Assembly: GCA_937944405.1 (NCBI GenBank)
Contig: CALDYR010000041.1
Span: 24,598 to 88,597 of the forward strand
Direction of reading: 5' to 3'
Source: an uncultured Pirellulaceae bacterium
GTDB lineage: Bacteria; Planctomycetota; Planctomycetia; Pirellulales; Pirellulaceae
DNA: 64,000 nucleotides
Made by a program: the position numbers and the translations under genes. Shown here piece by piece: positions 43,924 to 52,655 of the stretch (positions are counted from its first letter, which is position 1; every line of letters starts with the position of its first letter). The notes beneath the pieces were generated by a model. That model was not told where the DNA came from. It made no database searches and was given only the letters and a program-made list of their open reading frames with translations.

Positions 43924-45387
43924 TTACTTTAAACCGGTCGCCAATTGTTCGTGATCTTTTTTCAAATCACGCATCAAACGTTCCAAACGATTGAGTTCAC
44001 TGTTGGCGTCTTTGAGCTGCGACTTCTGTCTTTGGGCCTCTTGGATCATGTCGTCCAACCGCTTCTGGATGTCCTTGGCCGCTAATTCCAAACCGCGCCG
44101 CGTTCCTTCTACCGTTTCGTTCTCTTGCTCGATCCGTTTTAGTTTTTTGGACAGCTCACGGGTTATCAGTTCTGTTTCCGCAATTTCTGTTTCTACTTTT
44201 TCAATACGTTCGGCGTTTACGACTACTGGTGAATACTCCCCGGTTTGCAGCCTTTGGACGATGGGCAGAACGCTCCCCGTGGGAATCGCCAAACTTGAAA
44301 CGCGTCCAGCTCTTGCGACATTGACGCCAACGACTCTTCCGTCAAGATCGACGATCGGCCCCCCGCACTGCGAAGCCTGCAGCGCGGTATCATGCTGAAA
44401 GGCCAAAGGGAAGTTCTTCCGACGCCGACTTAAGCGGCTACCCTTGCTATTTTGTCGGTTAAAACGCGTGTTTTCAGAACTCACCTTGTCGGTTTCGGCC
44501 AATGTCAGCTTCACTTTTTTCTGCTTTTCTCCTCGCAAGATTGACAAGGTCACGATGTCGCCGGCATCGTGTTGTTCGAGATTCTTTCGAAGATCAGCAA
44601 TATCTTTGACTAACTGGCCATCGAGTTTCAAAATTACGTCTTGCGGTTTCAGCCCCCCTTCTTCGGCGGGCGACTTCGGTTGCACGTTGACGACTATAAC
44701 TCCCGTCGGTTTTGCCTCGTTCGTGAAAATGCCAATGAACGGTAGAGAGGGTTCAATCAACCGCGCGTTTACCGAAACGACGCCGACCTCGATTTCCTTG
44801 TCATGATCCAACGGCGTGGCCACCCAATCCCCGGTCGTGGACGATTCGCGGTCGCTCCAAATGGCCGGTTGTAGACCATCCGCTTCGGTTTTCAACAACG
44901 CCATATCGTTCTCGATGTCTAAACCGATCAATTCTGCCGCTTGGATATCACCGTTGGCGAATTCGCAGTAGAGCTCCCCTTTTAGTTCGCTGGCTTTAGT
45001 TAACACGAACCCATTATCAGAGACGACAGTCCCCAAGGCGATCTGGCGTTTCCGAGCCTTCGGACTGCGGCTCAACCCTTTGCTTCGGACAATCGCTAGC
45101 GATTGACGGGTATCAGCCACGACATCGGTGAACATGTTTTCGAAACCTGGCGAACTTTTAGAGTACTTTAGCAGCGTTTCTTTTTCGTCCTGAACCGCCA
45201 ACGCTTCGATGGTTGAAAGTGTTCGCGAAGATCTGCCCTGCGGGCGTTCTTCCTCAAACCACCCCCTGCCTAGGGGATCGTTCAAGTCCAGCGACGGCGA
45301 CTGCGCCAAAATGTCACTGACAACCATCGCAACCACGATCCCACCAAAAATTGAGAAAACGCCGTACTTGAGCTTCATCGGATTCAT
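43924..45387 (-). CDS. Degenerate DegP-like protein with PDZ domain inserted in the protease fold
   Basis: The 487-residue exported protein (signal near VFSIFGGIVVAMVVSDILAQ) resembles an S1C protease but lacks the catalytic residues. The His position reads TKASEL (Ser133 instead of His), the Asp is kept in NDMALLK (Asp161) and the nucleophile position in QCGGPI is Cys341 instead of Ser. A PDZ-like domain at about 210-300 (GVIVVNVQPKSPAEEGGLKP) sits between the Asp and the nucleophile position rather than after the protease. Residues about 395-485 are coiled coil. It follows an active-looking DegP-like gene by 100 bp. It may be a scaffold or regulator of that partner. Confidence 0.75.
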   Translation of the reverse strand: MNPMKLKYGVFSIFGGIVVAMVVSDILAQSPSLDLNDPLGRGWFEEERPQGRSSRTLSTIEALAVQDEKETLLKYSKSSPGFENMFTDVVADTRQSLAIVRSKGLSRSPKARKRQIALGTVVSDNGFVLTKASELKGELYCEFANGDIQAAELIGLDIENDMALLKTEADGLQPAIWSDRESSTTGDWVATPLDHDKEIEVGVVSVNARLIEPSLPFIGIFTNEAKPTGVIVVNVQPKSPAEEGGLKPQDVILKLDGQLVKDIADLRKNLEQHDAGDIVTLSILRGEKQKKVKLTLAETDKVSSENTRFNRQNSKGSRLSRRRKNFPLAFQHDTALQASQCGGPIVDLDGRVVGVNVARAGRVSSLAIPTGSVLPIVQRLQTGEYSPVVVNAERIEKVETEIAETELITRELSKKLKRIEQENETVEGTRRGLELAAKDIQKRLDDMIQEAQRQKSQLKDANSELNRLERLMRDLKKDHEQLATGLK

Positions 45388-45487
45388 TCTTTTTCCAAAT
45401 CTCTTAACCTGATAACTAATTCACATGGCCCGCAATTACGACAACGGTGCGCGGCACACGGCGCGGCCTATTGAACGGGAGATCTCA

Positions 45488-46864
45488 CTAACGATCTCGA
45501 CGTGTCCCGGGTTCCGGTGACGCTTCCCCCAACATCACAACCAATTCGACTTCGTTGCTGCCTCGGCGAACGGTGACCGAAACTTTCTCATACGGGTAAC
45601 GAGTAGACAGCGCCTTTCGGATGTCGCTTCTCTGGTTCACTTCATTATCGCCAATCATGGTAATAATATCTCCCACCTGCACTCCGCCGCGGGCAGCAGG
45701 GCCGTTTTTTATCAAACCCGAAACCAACGTCGAACGCGGGTTGATCGAGATTCCCAACTTTCCTGATTCGCCAATTTTATAGCCGCTGATCAGCAGATCC
45801 CACGTGTCAGAGAACACATCGATGGGAACATGTAAGTTGTCTTGCAAGCGACTACCCATGCGACTGTGAATGGCAATCAAGTTTCCACCCATGTCCACCA
45901 AAGGCCCACCGGAATCTCCCCCCACCAAAGTGCAATCAGTGCGAATCAAAGTGTCGTGTCGGTTAATGATCCTGCCAACACGCACAACCATGCCTCGGTT
46001 TTCATTCAGTCCGCCGGGATGGCCGACCGCCACCACCCACTGGCCGTCCTTCAATTGCTCTGACACCCCCATATCCAGATAAGGAAAGAAAGGTAAATCG
46101 CTTTCATCAAAGGCAGCAGCAACCACGTCAACTTCTTTTTCAGTGAATTGTGACTTCTCCAACGGCAACGCAGGAGCACTATCCTCCGCGGAATCCCGGT
46201 CCGATGAGCCATTGCCTGATTCTTCTTGCGGCGTATCGGTTGAACCGTCCTCCGTCTGATCTGCCTTCTTCGATTCGGGAGATTGAGGTTTGCCTTGCTC
46301 CTCTGGCATGTCTTCGGTTTCGAGTTCGTTGTCGGCATCGCCCTGCTCAATAAGCTTGAAAATTTTGAGCATCCCCGAATCCATTCCGGCTTCGACCCCA
46401 AGTGTTCTAGCTTGAGCTTGTGACCCATCGCTGAATGTTATCAACGCAATTTGGCGTGGTCGTGCGATCACATGGGCCGCCGTCAGGACAATACCGTCGC
46501 TGGAAACCATGACGCCGGTGCCCTGCCCCATTCCCATGTTGATGTTGACCGTTGCTTCTTTAACCCGATCTGAAATCTCCCGAACATGGTCTTGCATCGC
46601 CCGCAGTTGAGCAAGGTTTTGGGGATTGCCACCGTCAATTAAAAACTCTAACCCCACCGGGCCGGAACTGGGTTGAGTATGATCTACAACGGTCTGAACG
46701 CTCGGTTCGTTGGTTTTGTCTACCTCGGTGCTGGTGTTTGTTGTTTGAGCAACCACCGCGCCGTAACCGCTAAATACTAAACTTACTAATGAAAAGACAG
46801 CAATCGACAGCACGCAGTGCTGGGCGTCGCGCAGATCGTGAAAAAAAGCTCTGTTGTTTGTCAT
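45488..46864 (-). CDS. DegP/HtrA-like trypsin-fold serine protease with PDZ domain
   Basis: The 458-residue exported protein has an intact triad: His131 (VLTAAHVIA), Asp162 (GMDSGMLKIF) and Ser318 (LVGGDSGGPLVDMGG). A PDZ domain at about 365-447 ends the protein (INPRSTLVSGLIKNGPAARG). An acidic, Ser/Glu/Asp-rich insert at about 172-255 separates the Asp from the following strand. This is typical of periplasmic quality-control proteases, apart from the insert. It is the first gene of a pair with the degenerate homologue downstream. Confidence 0.87.
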   Translation of the reverse strand: MTNNRAFFHDLRDAQHCVLSIAVFSLVSLVFSGYGAVVAQTTNTSTEVDKTNEPSVQTVVDHTQPSSGPVGLEFLIDGGNPQNLAQLRAMQDHVREISDRVKEATVNINMGMGQGTGVMVSSDGIVLTAAHVIARPRQIALITFSDGSQAQARTLGVEAGMDSGMLKIFKLIEQGDADNELETEDMPEEQGKPQSPESKKADQTEDGSTDTPQEESGNGSSDRDSAEDSAPALPLEKSQFTEKEVDVVAAAFDESDLPFFPYLDMGVSEQLKDGQWVVAVGHPGGLNENRGMVVRVGRIINRHDTLIRTDCTLVGGDSGGPLVDMGGNLIAIHSRMGSRLQDNLHVPIDVFSDTWDLLISGYKIGESGKLGISINPRSTLVSGLIKNGPAARGGVQVGDIITMIGDNEVNQRSDIRKALSTRYPYEKVSVTVRRGSNEVELVVMLGEASPEPGTRRDR

Positions 46865-47307
46865 GAAGTTTCCCTGATGAATTACGTCGCGTCTCAGCCT
46901 AAGTTTGCGAAAACAGTTGCCAAGCGTTATTCTGCGTTACCAAGTAATCTATCGGCAACTCACGAAGCACCATAGTGCGAATTACCTAGTGGTTCGTCAT
47001 GTTCGGATATATAAAGCGGTTGGATTAGGCGGCCGGATTGGCCAGAACTCGGACCCGTCGCAAGAAACCCGAAGCCTGGCAACTTCCCCTTCGTCCTGCA
47101 TAGGAGTAATTGAATCCAGACAACCTCCTTGGTACGGTTATCTTTATTATATCATCCTGTTAGTAACCTTTGTCCTTTCCGATCCTACTGGCAAAATCAG
47201 ATGCTAATAAGGATTTTTTTGTGTTTTAAGACGAGTTAAAAAAGTCGTTTTCACTCGGGTGCTCAACGGACACTTCGTTAATACTGTTAAACTCGCCGGA
47301 GAGAATC
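46865..47307. other. Divergent gap between the HtrA-like and epimerase genes
   Basis: No gene is seen; an open frame at 46905-47207 lacks any recognisable domain. A word GGATTGGCCAGAACTCGG near 47036 resembles part of the dispersed repeat (TTCTGGCCAATC), but the rest does not match. The epimerase gene is preceded by GGAGAG close to its TTG start. Confidence 0.35.
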
Positions 47308-48183
47308 TTGAATCGTCTTATTGTTGGCTGCGGATTTTTAGGTTGGCCATTGGCGTTAAAATGGGCGTCGAGCCACGCTATAGACCCACAAGGCGGACAA
47401 ACGGTCGCGATGACACGATCTGATCGTCGTGCTGAACAGTTTCTCGCACAAGGGCTGACGCCCATTGTCGCCGACATCACCGATTTTACCTCGTTGAAAA
47501 AAGGGCTCGCCGACCTGCCCCCCATCGACACCATCGTCTGCGCTGTCGGGATGGACCGCAGTCAGTACAGCGATATCTACGATGTTTACGTCGAAGGATT
47601 GCGAAGGTTCATCGACGCTTTCCCCCACCCAATCGAACACTTGATATACGTAAGTTCAACGGGTGTTTACGGTGACTTTGGCGGCGATTGGGTCGACGAA
47701 CGATCCCCAACAGTCCCGGCCCGAGAAGGCGGCAAAGCTTGCCTCGCGGCAGAAACTGTTTTGTCAGAAGCAACCGATTGTTGGACCGTCCTGAGAATGG
47801 CGGGGCTTTACGGTGGCCCGCGGGTTCCCACCAAATCGCTGATCGAAAATCGCGATTGGGAGAAGTTATCGCCCCACGGTTTTCTAAATTTGATCCACCA
47901 AACCGATGCCGTTAACGCGATCGCGCGAACCGCCGAATTGAAACCGATGAAAGAAATCATCTTATGCAGCGATGGCCACCCACCACGGCGCGGCGATTAC
48001 TACCAATACATCGCAAATCAATTTGGGCTGGGAAAGATCCCATGGCCCGAATCCCCTCAAGTCGATCCGAACGCGCGTTCAGCCAACTCAAAACGCATCG
48101 CAAACGCAAAAATGCTGAAACTGTTAGATTTCCAACTTACGCATCCCGATTACCGATCTGGATTGTCTTCTCTACCGATGTAA
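47308..48183 (+). CDS. NAD(P)-binding epimerase/reductase-like protein (YeeZ-type)
   Basis: The 291-residue protein starts with a Rossmann dinucleotide loop (LIVGCGFLGWPLALKWAS), has the conserved HLIYVSSTGVYGD strand and the LRMAGLYGGPR segment, as in NAD-dependent epimerase/dehydratase relatives of YeeZ. The usual YxxxK is not obvious, so catalysis is uncertain. The start is a TTG at 47308 supported by GGAGA five to nine bases upstream. It stands alone. Confidence 0.78.
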   Translation: MNRLIVGCGFLGWPLALKWASSHAIDPQGGQTVAMTRSDRRAEQFLAQGLTPIVADITDFTSLKKGLADLPPIDTIVCAVGMDRSQYSDIYDVYVEGLRRFIDAFPHPIEHLIYVSSTGVYGDFGGDWVDERSPTVPAREGGKACLAAETVLSEATDCWTVLRMAGLYGGPRVPTKSLIENRDWEKLSPHGFLNLIHQTDAVNAIARTAELKPMKEIILCSDGHPPRRGDYYQYIANQFGLGKIPWPESPQVDPNARSANSKRIANAKMLKLLDFQLTHPDYRSGLSSLPM

Positions 48184-48454
48184 TCCAGTCTAGCGTCTGC
48201 AAAGCAACGAAAGGGTGCAATTAAAAAAACACCAACCACCGCACTGAAGACGGGAGAACTGGCAGTTCAGGTGGACGGCATTGAATGACCGACTTAGTTG
48301 GTCGTACTGCTTGTGTCGGAAACGAAAGCAGCGGTTAAAACCGACCATGAGCGACAAAAAGGTGGTTGTGCAATCCACCCGCTATCGAAGTACGATTCAA
48401 CAGGTTGAAGCTTCAAAACCTCTCAACAGGCGATGCTTTAAACCGAAATTGCGC
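48184..48454. other. Gap between the epimerase and sufD ends
   Basis: Convergent region of about 270 bp with no recognisable gene. No terminator with a T run was found. Confidence 0.35.
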
Positions 48455-49768
48455 CTACGCGTAGTCGCGAACCCGGCGAGCAATCGCGAGCCCTAGCGCT
48501 TCTCGCACGCTTTCAATCGTGATGCGATCGAAGACCTGCTGGAAGAATCCGGTCACGACCAAACGGACCGCTTCCTTGCGGGTGTAACCGCGGCATTGAG
48601 CGTAAAAAATCAATTCTTCATCGACTCGGCCACTGGTAGAACCATGCGTACACCGCACGTCATCGGCTTCGATTTCCAACCCTGGGATCGAATCAGCACG
48701 CGCTTTCTCGGAAAGCAAAAGGTTGTCGTTGCGCTGATAGCCATCGGTCTGTTGAGCCTCTTGATCGACCTTAATCATGCCCCGCCACACGGTGCGCGAA
48801 ACGTCTTGCAATGCCGATTTATAGAGGAAGTCGCTAGTGCATTCAGGTTTTTCGTGATGCTGCAGCGTGTGGTAACTGAGATGCTGTTTGTTCTCAGTGA
48901 AGATCGCACCGTTGACTTGAACATTGGCCCGTTTGCCACGTAGTGCGACGTGCTGGTTTACTTTCGCAAGTCGCGACCCCAACGCTCCTACCGTCCATTG
49001 AAGATTGCTGTCTTGCCCGACGACCGCCTTTTGATGAGCGAAGTGCCAGACTTTTTGTCCCCAATCCTGCAGGTTCACATACCGCAAATTGGCTCGGTTG
49101 CCTACAAACAATTCGATGGCACCGCAATGCAGCCCGTTGGCTTGGGCGGCGCTGTTTGATTCTGCCAACACGGTTGCTTCGGCACCCTCTTCAAGCACGA
49201 TCAGCGTATGCCGCATGTCGCTGCCGCCGTCGGTGATTTGGCTGCTAATGTGGACCGGTCGATCCAAGGTAACATTGCGGGGAACATACAAAAACATACT
49301 GTTGGTCCACATCGCAGCGTGCAACGCGGCGAAACGATCAAAATGCGGATCGACGGCCTGGAAAAGATATTTCTTGATCAAGTCACCGTGTTCGGCGATA
49401 AGATCGTTAATCGTTCCAAAAATTACTCCCTTGTCCTTGTATTCTTGGGACAGTTCGGCGGCAGATGCCGGGTGGCTGTTAAGCGTCCCGACACTGCCCG
49501 CAAGGTCCACGCCCTCACTGAGCACCAACTTAGGCAGCCCCTGTGATGGCGCGTCAGATTTGATTGCGAACTTCTCAAGCTTGAACATGCGAATGTCGGT
49601 TCGCATCCATTCTTCCATTCGGTTCGAAGGCCACGGCAAATCGTTGAATTTCTGCCATGCATCCCGACGAATGTCTTGAAGCCATTGTGGTTCGTTTCGC
49701 GATTGCATCACCGACTGAAATCCGGATTCATCGAAAGCAATCTGTTTATCTTGTGTAACTGTTGTCAT
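48455..49768 (-). CDS. sufD: Fe-S cluster assembly protein SufD
   Basis: SufD is a scaffold partner of SufB in the SufBCD complex, which builds Fe-S clusters. The protein of about 437 residues has LPWPSNRMEEWMRTDIRMFK near the start, the beta-helix core, and the conserved C-terminal ADDVRCTHGSTSGRVDEELI and FYAQCRGYTRKEAVRLVVTG. The ATG at 49768 is preceded by AGG and chosen over an ATG 14 codons upstream. It is the third gene of the sufC-sufB-sufD run on the minus strand. Confidence 0.93.
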   Translation of the reverse strand: MTTVTQDKQIAFDESGFQSVMQSRNEPQWLQDIRRDAWQKFNDLPWPSNRMEEWMRTDIRMFKLEKFAIKSDAPSQGLPKLVLSEGVDLAGSVGTLNSHPASAAELSQEYKDKGVIFGTINDLIAEHGDLIKKYLFQAVDPHFDRFAALHAAMWTNSMFLYVPRNVTLDRPVHISSQITDGGSDMRHTLIVLEEGAEATVLAESNSAAQANGLHCGAIELFVGNRANLRYVNLQDWGQKVWHFAHQKAVVGQDSNLQWTVGALGSRLAKVNQHVALRGKRANVQVNGAIFTENKQHLSYHTLQHHEKPECTSDFLYKSALQDVSRTVWRGMIKVDQEAQQTDGYQRNDNLLLSEKARADSIPGLEIEADDVRCTHGSTSGRVDEELIFYAQCRGYTRKEAVRLVVTGFFQQVFDRITIESVREALGLAIARRVRDYA

Positions 49769-49865
49769 GGACCTGCTTGAATCTTCTGCGCGTGGAAACC
49801 GATGAAGCACAGTGCATCATTCGGAATTTCTGTGATTGTGGTTTTGAAAGGTACCTCGAATTGCC

Positions 49866-51278
49866 TTAACCAACGGACCCTTCCATTTGTAGTTGGATCA
49901 GCCGGTTCATCTCGACCGCATATTCCATCGGCAGTTCTTTGACCAAAGGCTCGATGAACCCGTTGACGATCATGGTGCTGGCTTCGGTTTCCGAAAGACC
50001 GCGGCTCATGAGGTAGAACAGTTGCTCTTCTCCAATCCGAGAAACGCTTGCTTCATGTCCGACCGAAACGTCTTGTTCGTTAATTTCGATGTACGGATAA
50101 GTGTCACTGCGACTATCTTCATCCAGAATCAAGGCGTCACATACAACGCTGCATTTTGAATTGACGGCTCCTTTTTCGACTCTCGCCAAACCCCGGTAGC
50201 TACTGCGCCCGCCGTTCTTCGAAATCGATTTTGAGATGATGGTTCCGGTCGTATTGGGGGCACAATGCACCAATTTTGCGCCGGCGTCTTGATGTTGCCC
50301 GGCGCTGGAAAACGCGATCGACAAGATTTCGCCACGCGCTCCAGGTTCCATCATATAAACCGCCGGGTACTTCATGGTCAACTTTGACCCGAGGTTACCA
50401 TCAACCCACTCCATGACCGCGTCTTGGTAGGCAAATGCGCGTTTGGTGACCAAGTTATAGATGTTGTTGGCCCAGTTTTGAATCGTTGTGTAACGGCACC
50501 GGGCCTCCTTTTTCACGACCACTTCCACAACGGCGCTGTGCAGCGATTCGCTGGTGTACATCGGCGCGGTGCAACCTTCGACATAATGGACTTGGGCCCC
50601 TTCGTCGACGATGATCAGCGTCCGCTCAAACTGCCCCATATTTTCTTCGTTGATTCGGAAATAAGCCTGCAACGGGTACTCGATGGTGACACCTTTGGGG
50701 ACGTAAATGAACGAACCGCCGGACCAAACGGCACTGTTGAGCGCCGCGAACTTATTATCCGAAGGCGGAATGATTTTCCCGAAGTACTCCCGCAGAAGTT
50801 CCGGATGTTCCCGCACCGCAGTGTCGGTGTCGGTGAAAATGACGCCTTGATCGGTGAGTTCCTTTTTCAACGACCCGTAAATCACTTCCGATTCAAACTG
50901 AGCTTTCACGCCGGCGAGGTATTTCCGTTCGGCTTCAGGAATGCCAAGTTTTTCGAAAGTGTCCTTGATTTCTTCGGGAACGTCATCCCAGCTTTTCCCT
51001 TGTTCGTTGGTCGGTTTCAGATAGTAGAAGATATCCTGAAAATCTAGATCGATATCCCCCCCCCATTCGGGCATCGGTTTCTCATTAAAGATGCGCAGGG
51101 AATCCAAACGAAACTTTCGCATCCAGTCGGGTTCGTCCTTGATATCAGAAATTTGATTAACGATCTCTTCGTCAATTCCCTTACGCGCTTTAAAAATCGC
51201 GGTGGTTTTTGTTTTGAAATCGTACTTATTGATTTCAGTTGACTTGAGTTCTGCGCTCTCGGTGATATCTGTTGCCAT
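49866..51278 (-). CDS. sufB: Fe-S cluster assembly protein SufB
   Basis: SufB is the scaffold of the SufBCD complex on which nascent [4Fe-4S] clusters form. The protein of about 470 residues has the family motif FEPDW-like region ([18 protein letters not shown]), [52 protein letters not shown] and the C-terminal [16 protein letters not shown]. The ATG at 51278 is chosen as the family start; the frame is open further upstream. It lies between sufC and sufD. Confidence 0.95.
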   Translation of the reverse strand: MATDITESAELKSTEINKYDFKTKTTAIFKARKGIDEEIVNQISDIKDEPDWMRKFRLDSLRIFNEKPMPEWGGDIDLDFQDIFYYLKPTNEQGKSWDDVPEEIKDTFEKLGIPEAERKYLAGVKAQFESEVIYGSLKKELTDQGVIFTDTDTAVREHPELLREYFGKIIPPSDNKFAALNSAVWSGGSFIYVPKGVTIEYPLQAYFRINEENMGQFERTLIIVDEGAQVHYVEGCTAPMYTSESLHSAVVEVVVKKEARCRYTTIQNWANNIYNLVTKRAFAYQDAVMEWVDGNLGSKLTMKYPAVYMMEPGARGEILSIAFSSAGQHQDAGAKLVHCAPNTTGTIISKSISKNGGRSSYRGLARVEKGAVNSKCSVVCDALILDEDSRSDTYPYIEINEQDVSVGHEASVSRIGEEQLFYLMSRGLSETEASTMIVNGFIEPLVKELPMEYAVEMNRLIQLQMEGSVG

Positions 51279-51410
51279 CTTATTATGCGGAAATCGAAAA
51301 CGTTTCCGCCCTTTCGTTGGTTGTCTCTGGACTCTTGGAACTGCATTTAAAAAACACAACTCATCACGGACGTGTTCAAAAAAGAGGAATGAACACGACC
51401 AACCTCTACG

Positions 51411-52229
51411 TTAGCTAACCAATTCTTCTTCAACAGCGTTCTGGTCGTTTGCTTGTGCGGCTTCGGGGTACTGTTTACGGATTCTGTCGTATCCCTGTGA
51501 GTGCAATTCTTCGGCTAATTCTTTGCCTCCCGATTCCACGATCTTTCCGCCGAGGATCACGTGAGTGTAGTTCGGTGGATTATGTTCGAGCAATTTATCG
51601 TGGTGGGTGATGATCAACAGCCCCATCTTGTTGTGGCCAATTTCATTGATCGACTGGCTGGCCAAGCGCACCGCGTCGGCATCCAAGCCCGAATCGGTCT
51701 CATCAAGAATCGCAAATTTCGGCTGCAACATCGCCAATTGCAGAATTTCAGCGCGTTTCATTTCGCCCCCGCTGAAACCATCGTTGACGTAACGACGGGC
51801 AAACTCGCTGTCCATCTGCAGTTGTTCCATGTTTGCCTTAATCTCTTTGCGGAATTCACGCATCGGAATTAGGTCTTCCCCTTCTTTGCGTTCGGGGTTG
51901 CGAACGTTGGTGGTAGCATGACGCAAAAAGTCGGCCATCTTCACCCCGGGAATCGCAACAGGGCGTTGGAAGGCCAAAAAGATCCCTGCCCGAGCCCGTT
52001 CGTTGGGTTCCAGATCTAAAATGTTCTCGCCGTTGAGCAGAATTTCGCCAGAGGTAACTTCATAGTTCGGATGCCCCATGATCACCAAACCCAACGTGCT
52101 TTTGCCACTGCCATTGGGCCCCATCAAAGCATGCGTTTCCCCATGCTTGATTTCCAGATTCACGCCGCGAAGAATTTCTTTGTCATTGATCGAAACATGA
52201 AGATCAACAATTTTTAGTACGTCTGACAT
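51411..52229 (-). CDS. sufC: Fe-S cluster assembly ATPase SufC
   Basis: This ABC-type ATPase drives the SufBCD scaffold. The protein of about 272 residues has Walker A LMGPNGSGKSTLGLV, the SufC-typical signature FSGGEMKRAEILQLAMLQP, Walker B FAILDETDSGLD and THHDKLLEHN. The ATG at 52229 is chosen over an upstream start in the same frame. sufS and sufE, which supply sulfur, are not in the window. Confidence 0.95.
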   Translation of the reverse strand: MSDVLKIVDLHVSINDKEILRGVNLEIKHGETHALMGPNGSGKSTLGLVIMGHPNYEVTSGEILLNGENILDLEPNERARAGIFLAFQRPVAIPGVKMADFLRHATTNVRNPERKEGEDLIPMREFRKEIKANMEQLQMDSEFARRYVNDGFSGGEMKRAEILQLAMLQPKFAILDETDSGLDADAVRLASQSINEIGHNKMGLLIITHHDKLLEHNPPNYTHVILGGKIVESGGKELAEELHSQGYDRIRKQYPEAAQANDQNAVEEELVS

Positions 52230-52655
52230 AAGTGTTCTTGAGATTGTTTGCTGTTGAGTTTGCTTTGTCGCCCGCGCCATGGTGGCTAAGCTATTTGGGA
52301 CGGCCCACCGGTGAGATCCTTACTTACCCCGCAAACGGCCGCCGAAACGTTACATCTGATCAATAACCGTTTTGAAGTCGCTGGCGTAACGAATCACGAC
52401 CGCCAGTTTTATATCACGCATTTTTTAATCAACGCGCTCCAGCAGCCCAGTTCGAATCCTAACATTAGAACCATTTTGGACAACCAGAAATGGGAAAAAT
52501 CCGGTAGCGAACCCAATCCAAGCGAAAACAAGCCTCCTCCTGACATCTGCTTAACACGGCATTGCGTCGCCAATTGAAAACGACGACGAAGCCAATCACC
52601 AACGCAAACCATCTTTAGCGGCGGAGATTCTCGCAAACAGCAGAATTAGCCGACA
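52230..52655. other. Divergent gap between sufC and the symporter gene
   Basis: No gene is recognised. A plus-strand open frame from 52311 to 52577 (88 residues) has no recognisable domain. The control elements of sufC and the symporter gene should lie here. Confidence 0.35.

Noticed and set aside
46905..47207. Plus-strand frame of 100 residues between the HtrA-like and epimerase genes
   Set aside because: No domain or ribosome binding site is seen; the stretch looks non-coding.
52449..52465. tRNA T-arm-like word GTTCGAATCC
   Set aside because: No acceptor, D or anticodon stems could be drawn around it.
52311..52577. Plus-strand frame of 88 residues upstream of the symporter gene
   Set aside because: No recognisable domain, weak start context and a position where the divergent promoters are expected.
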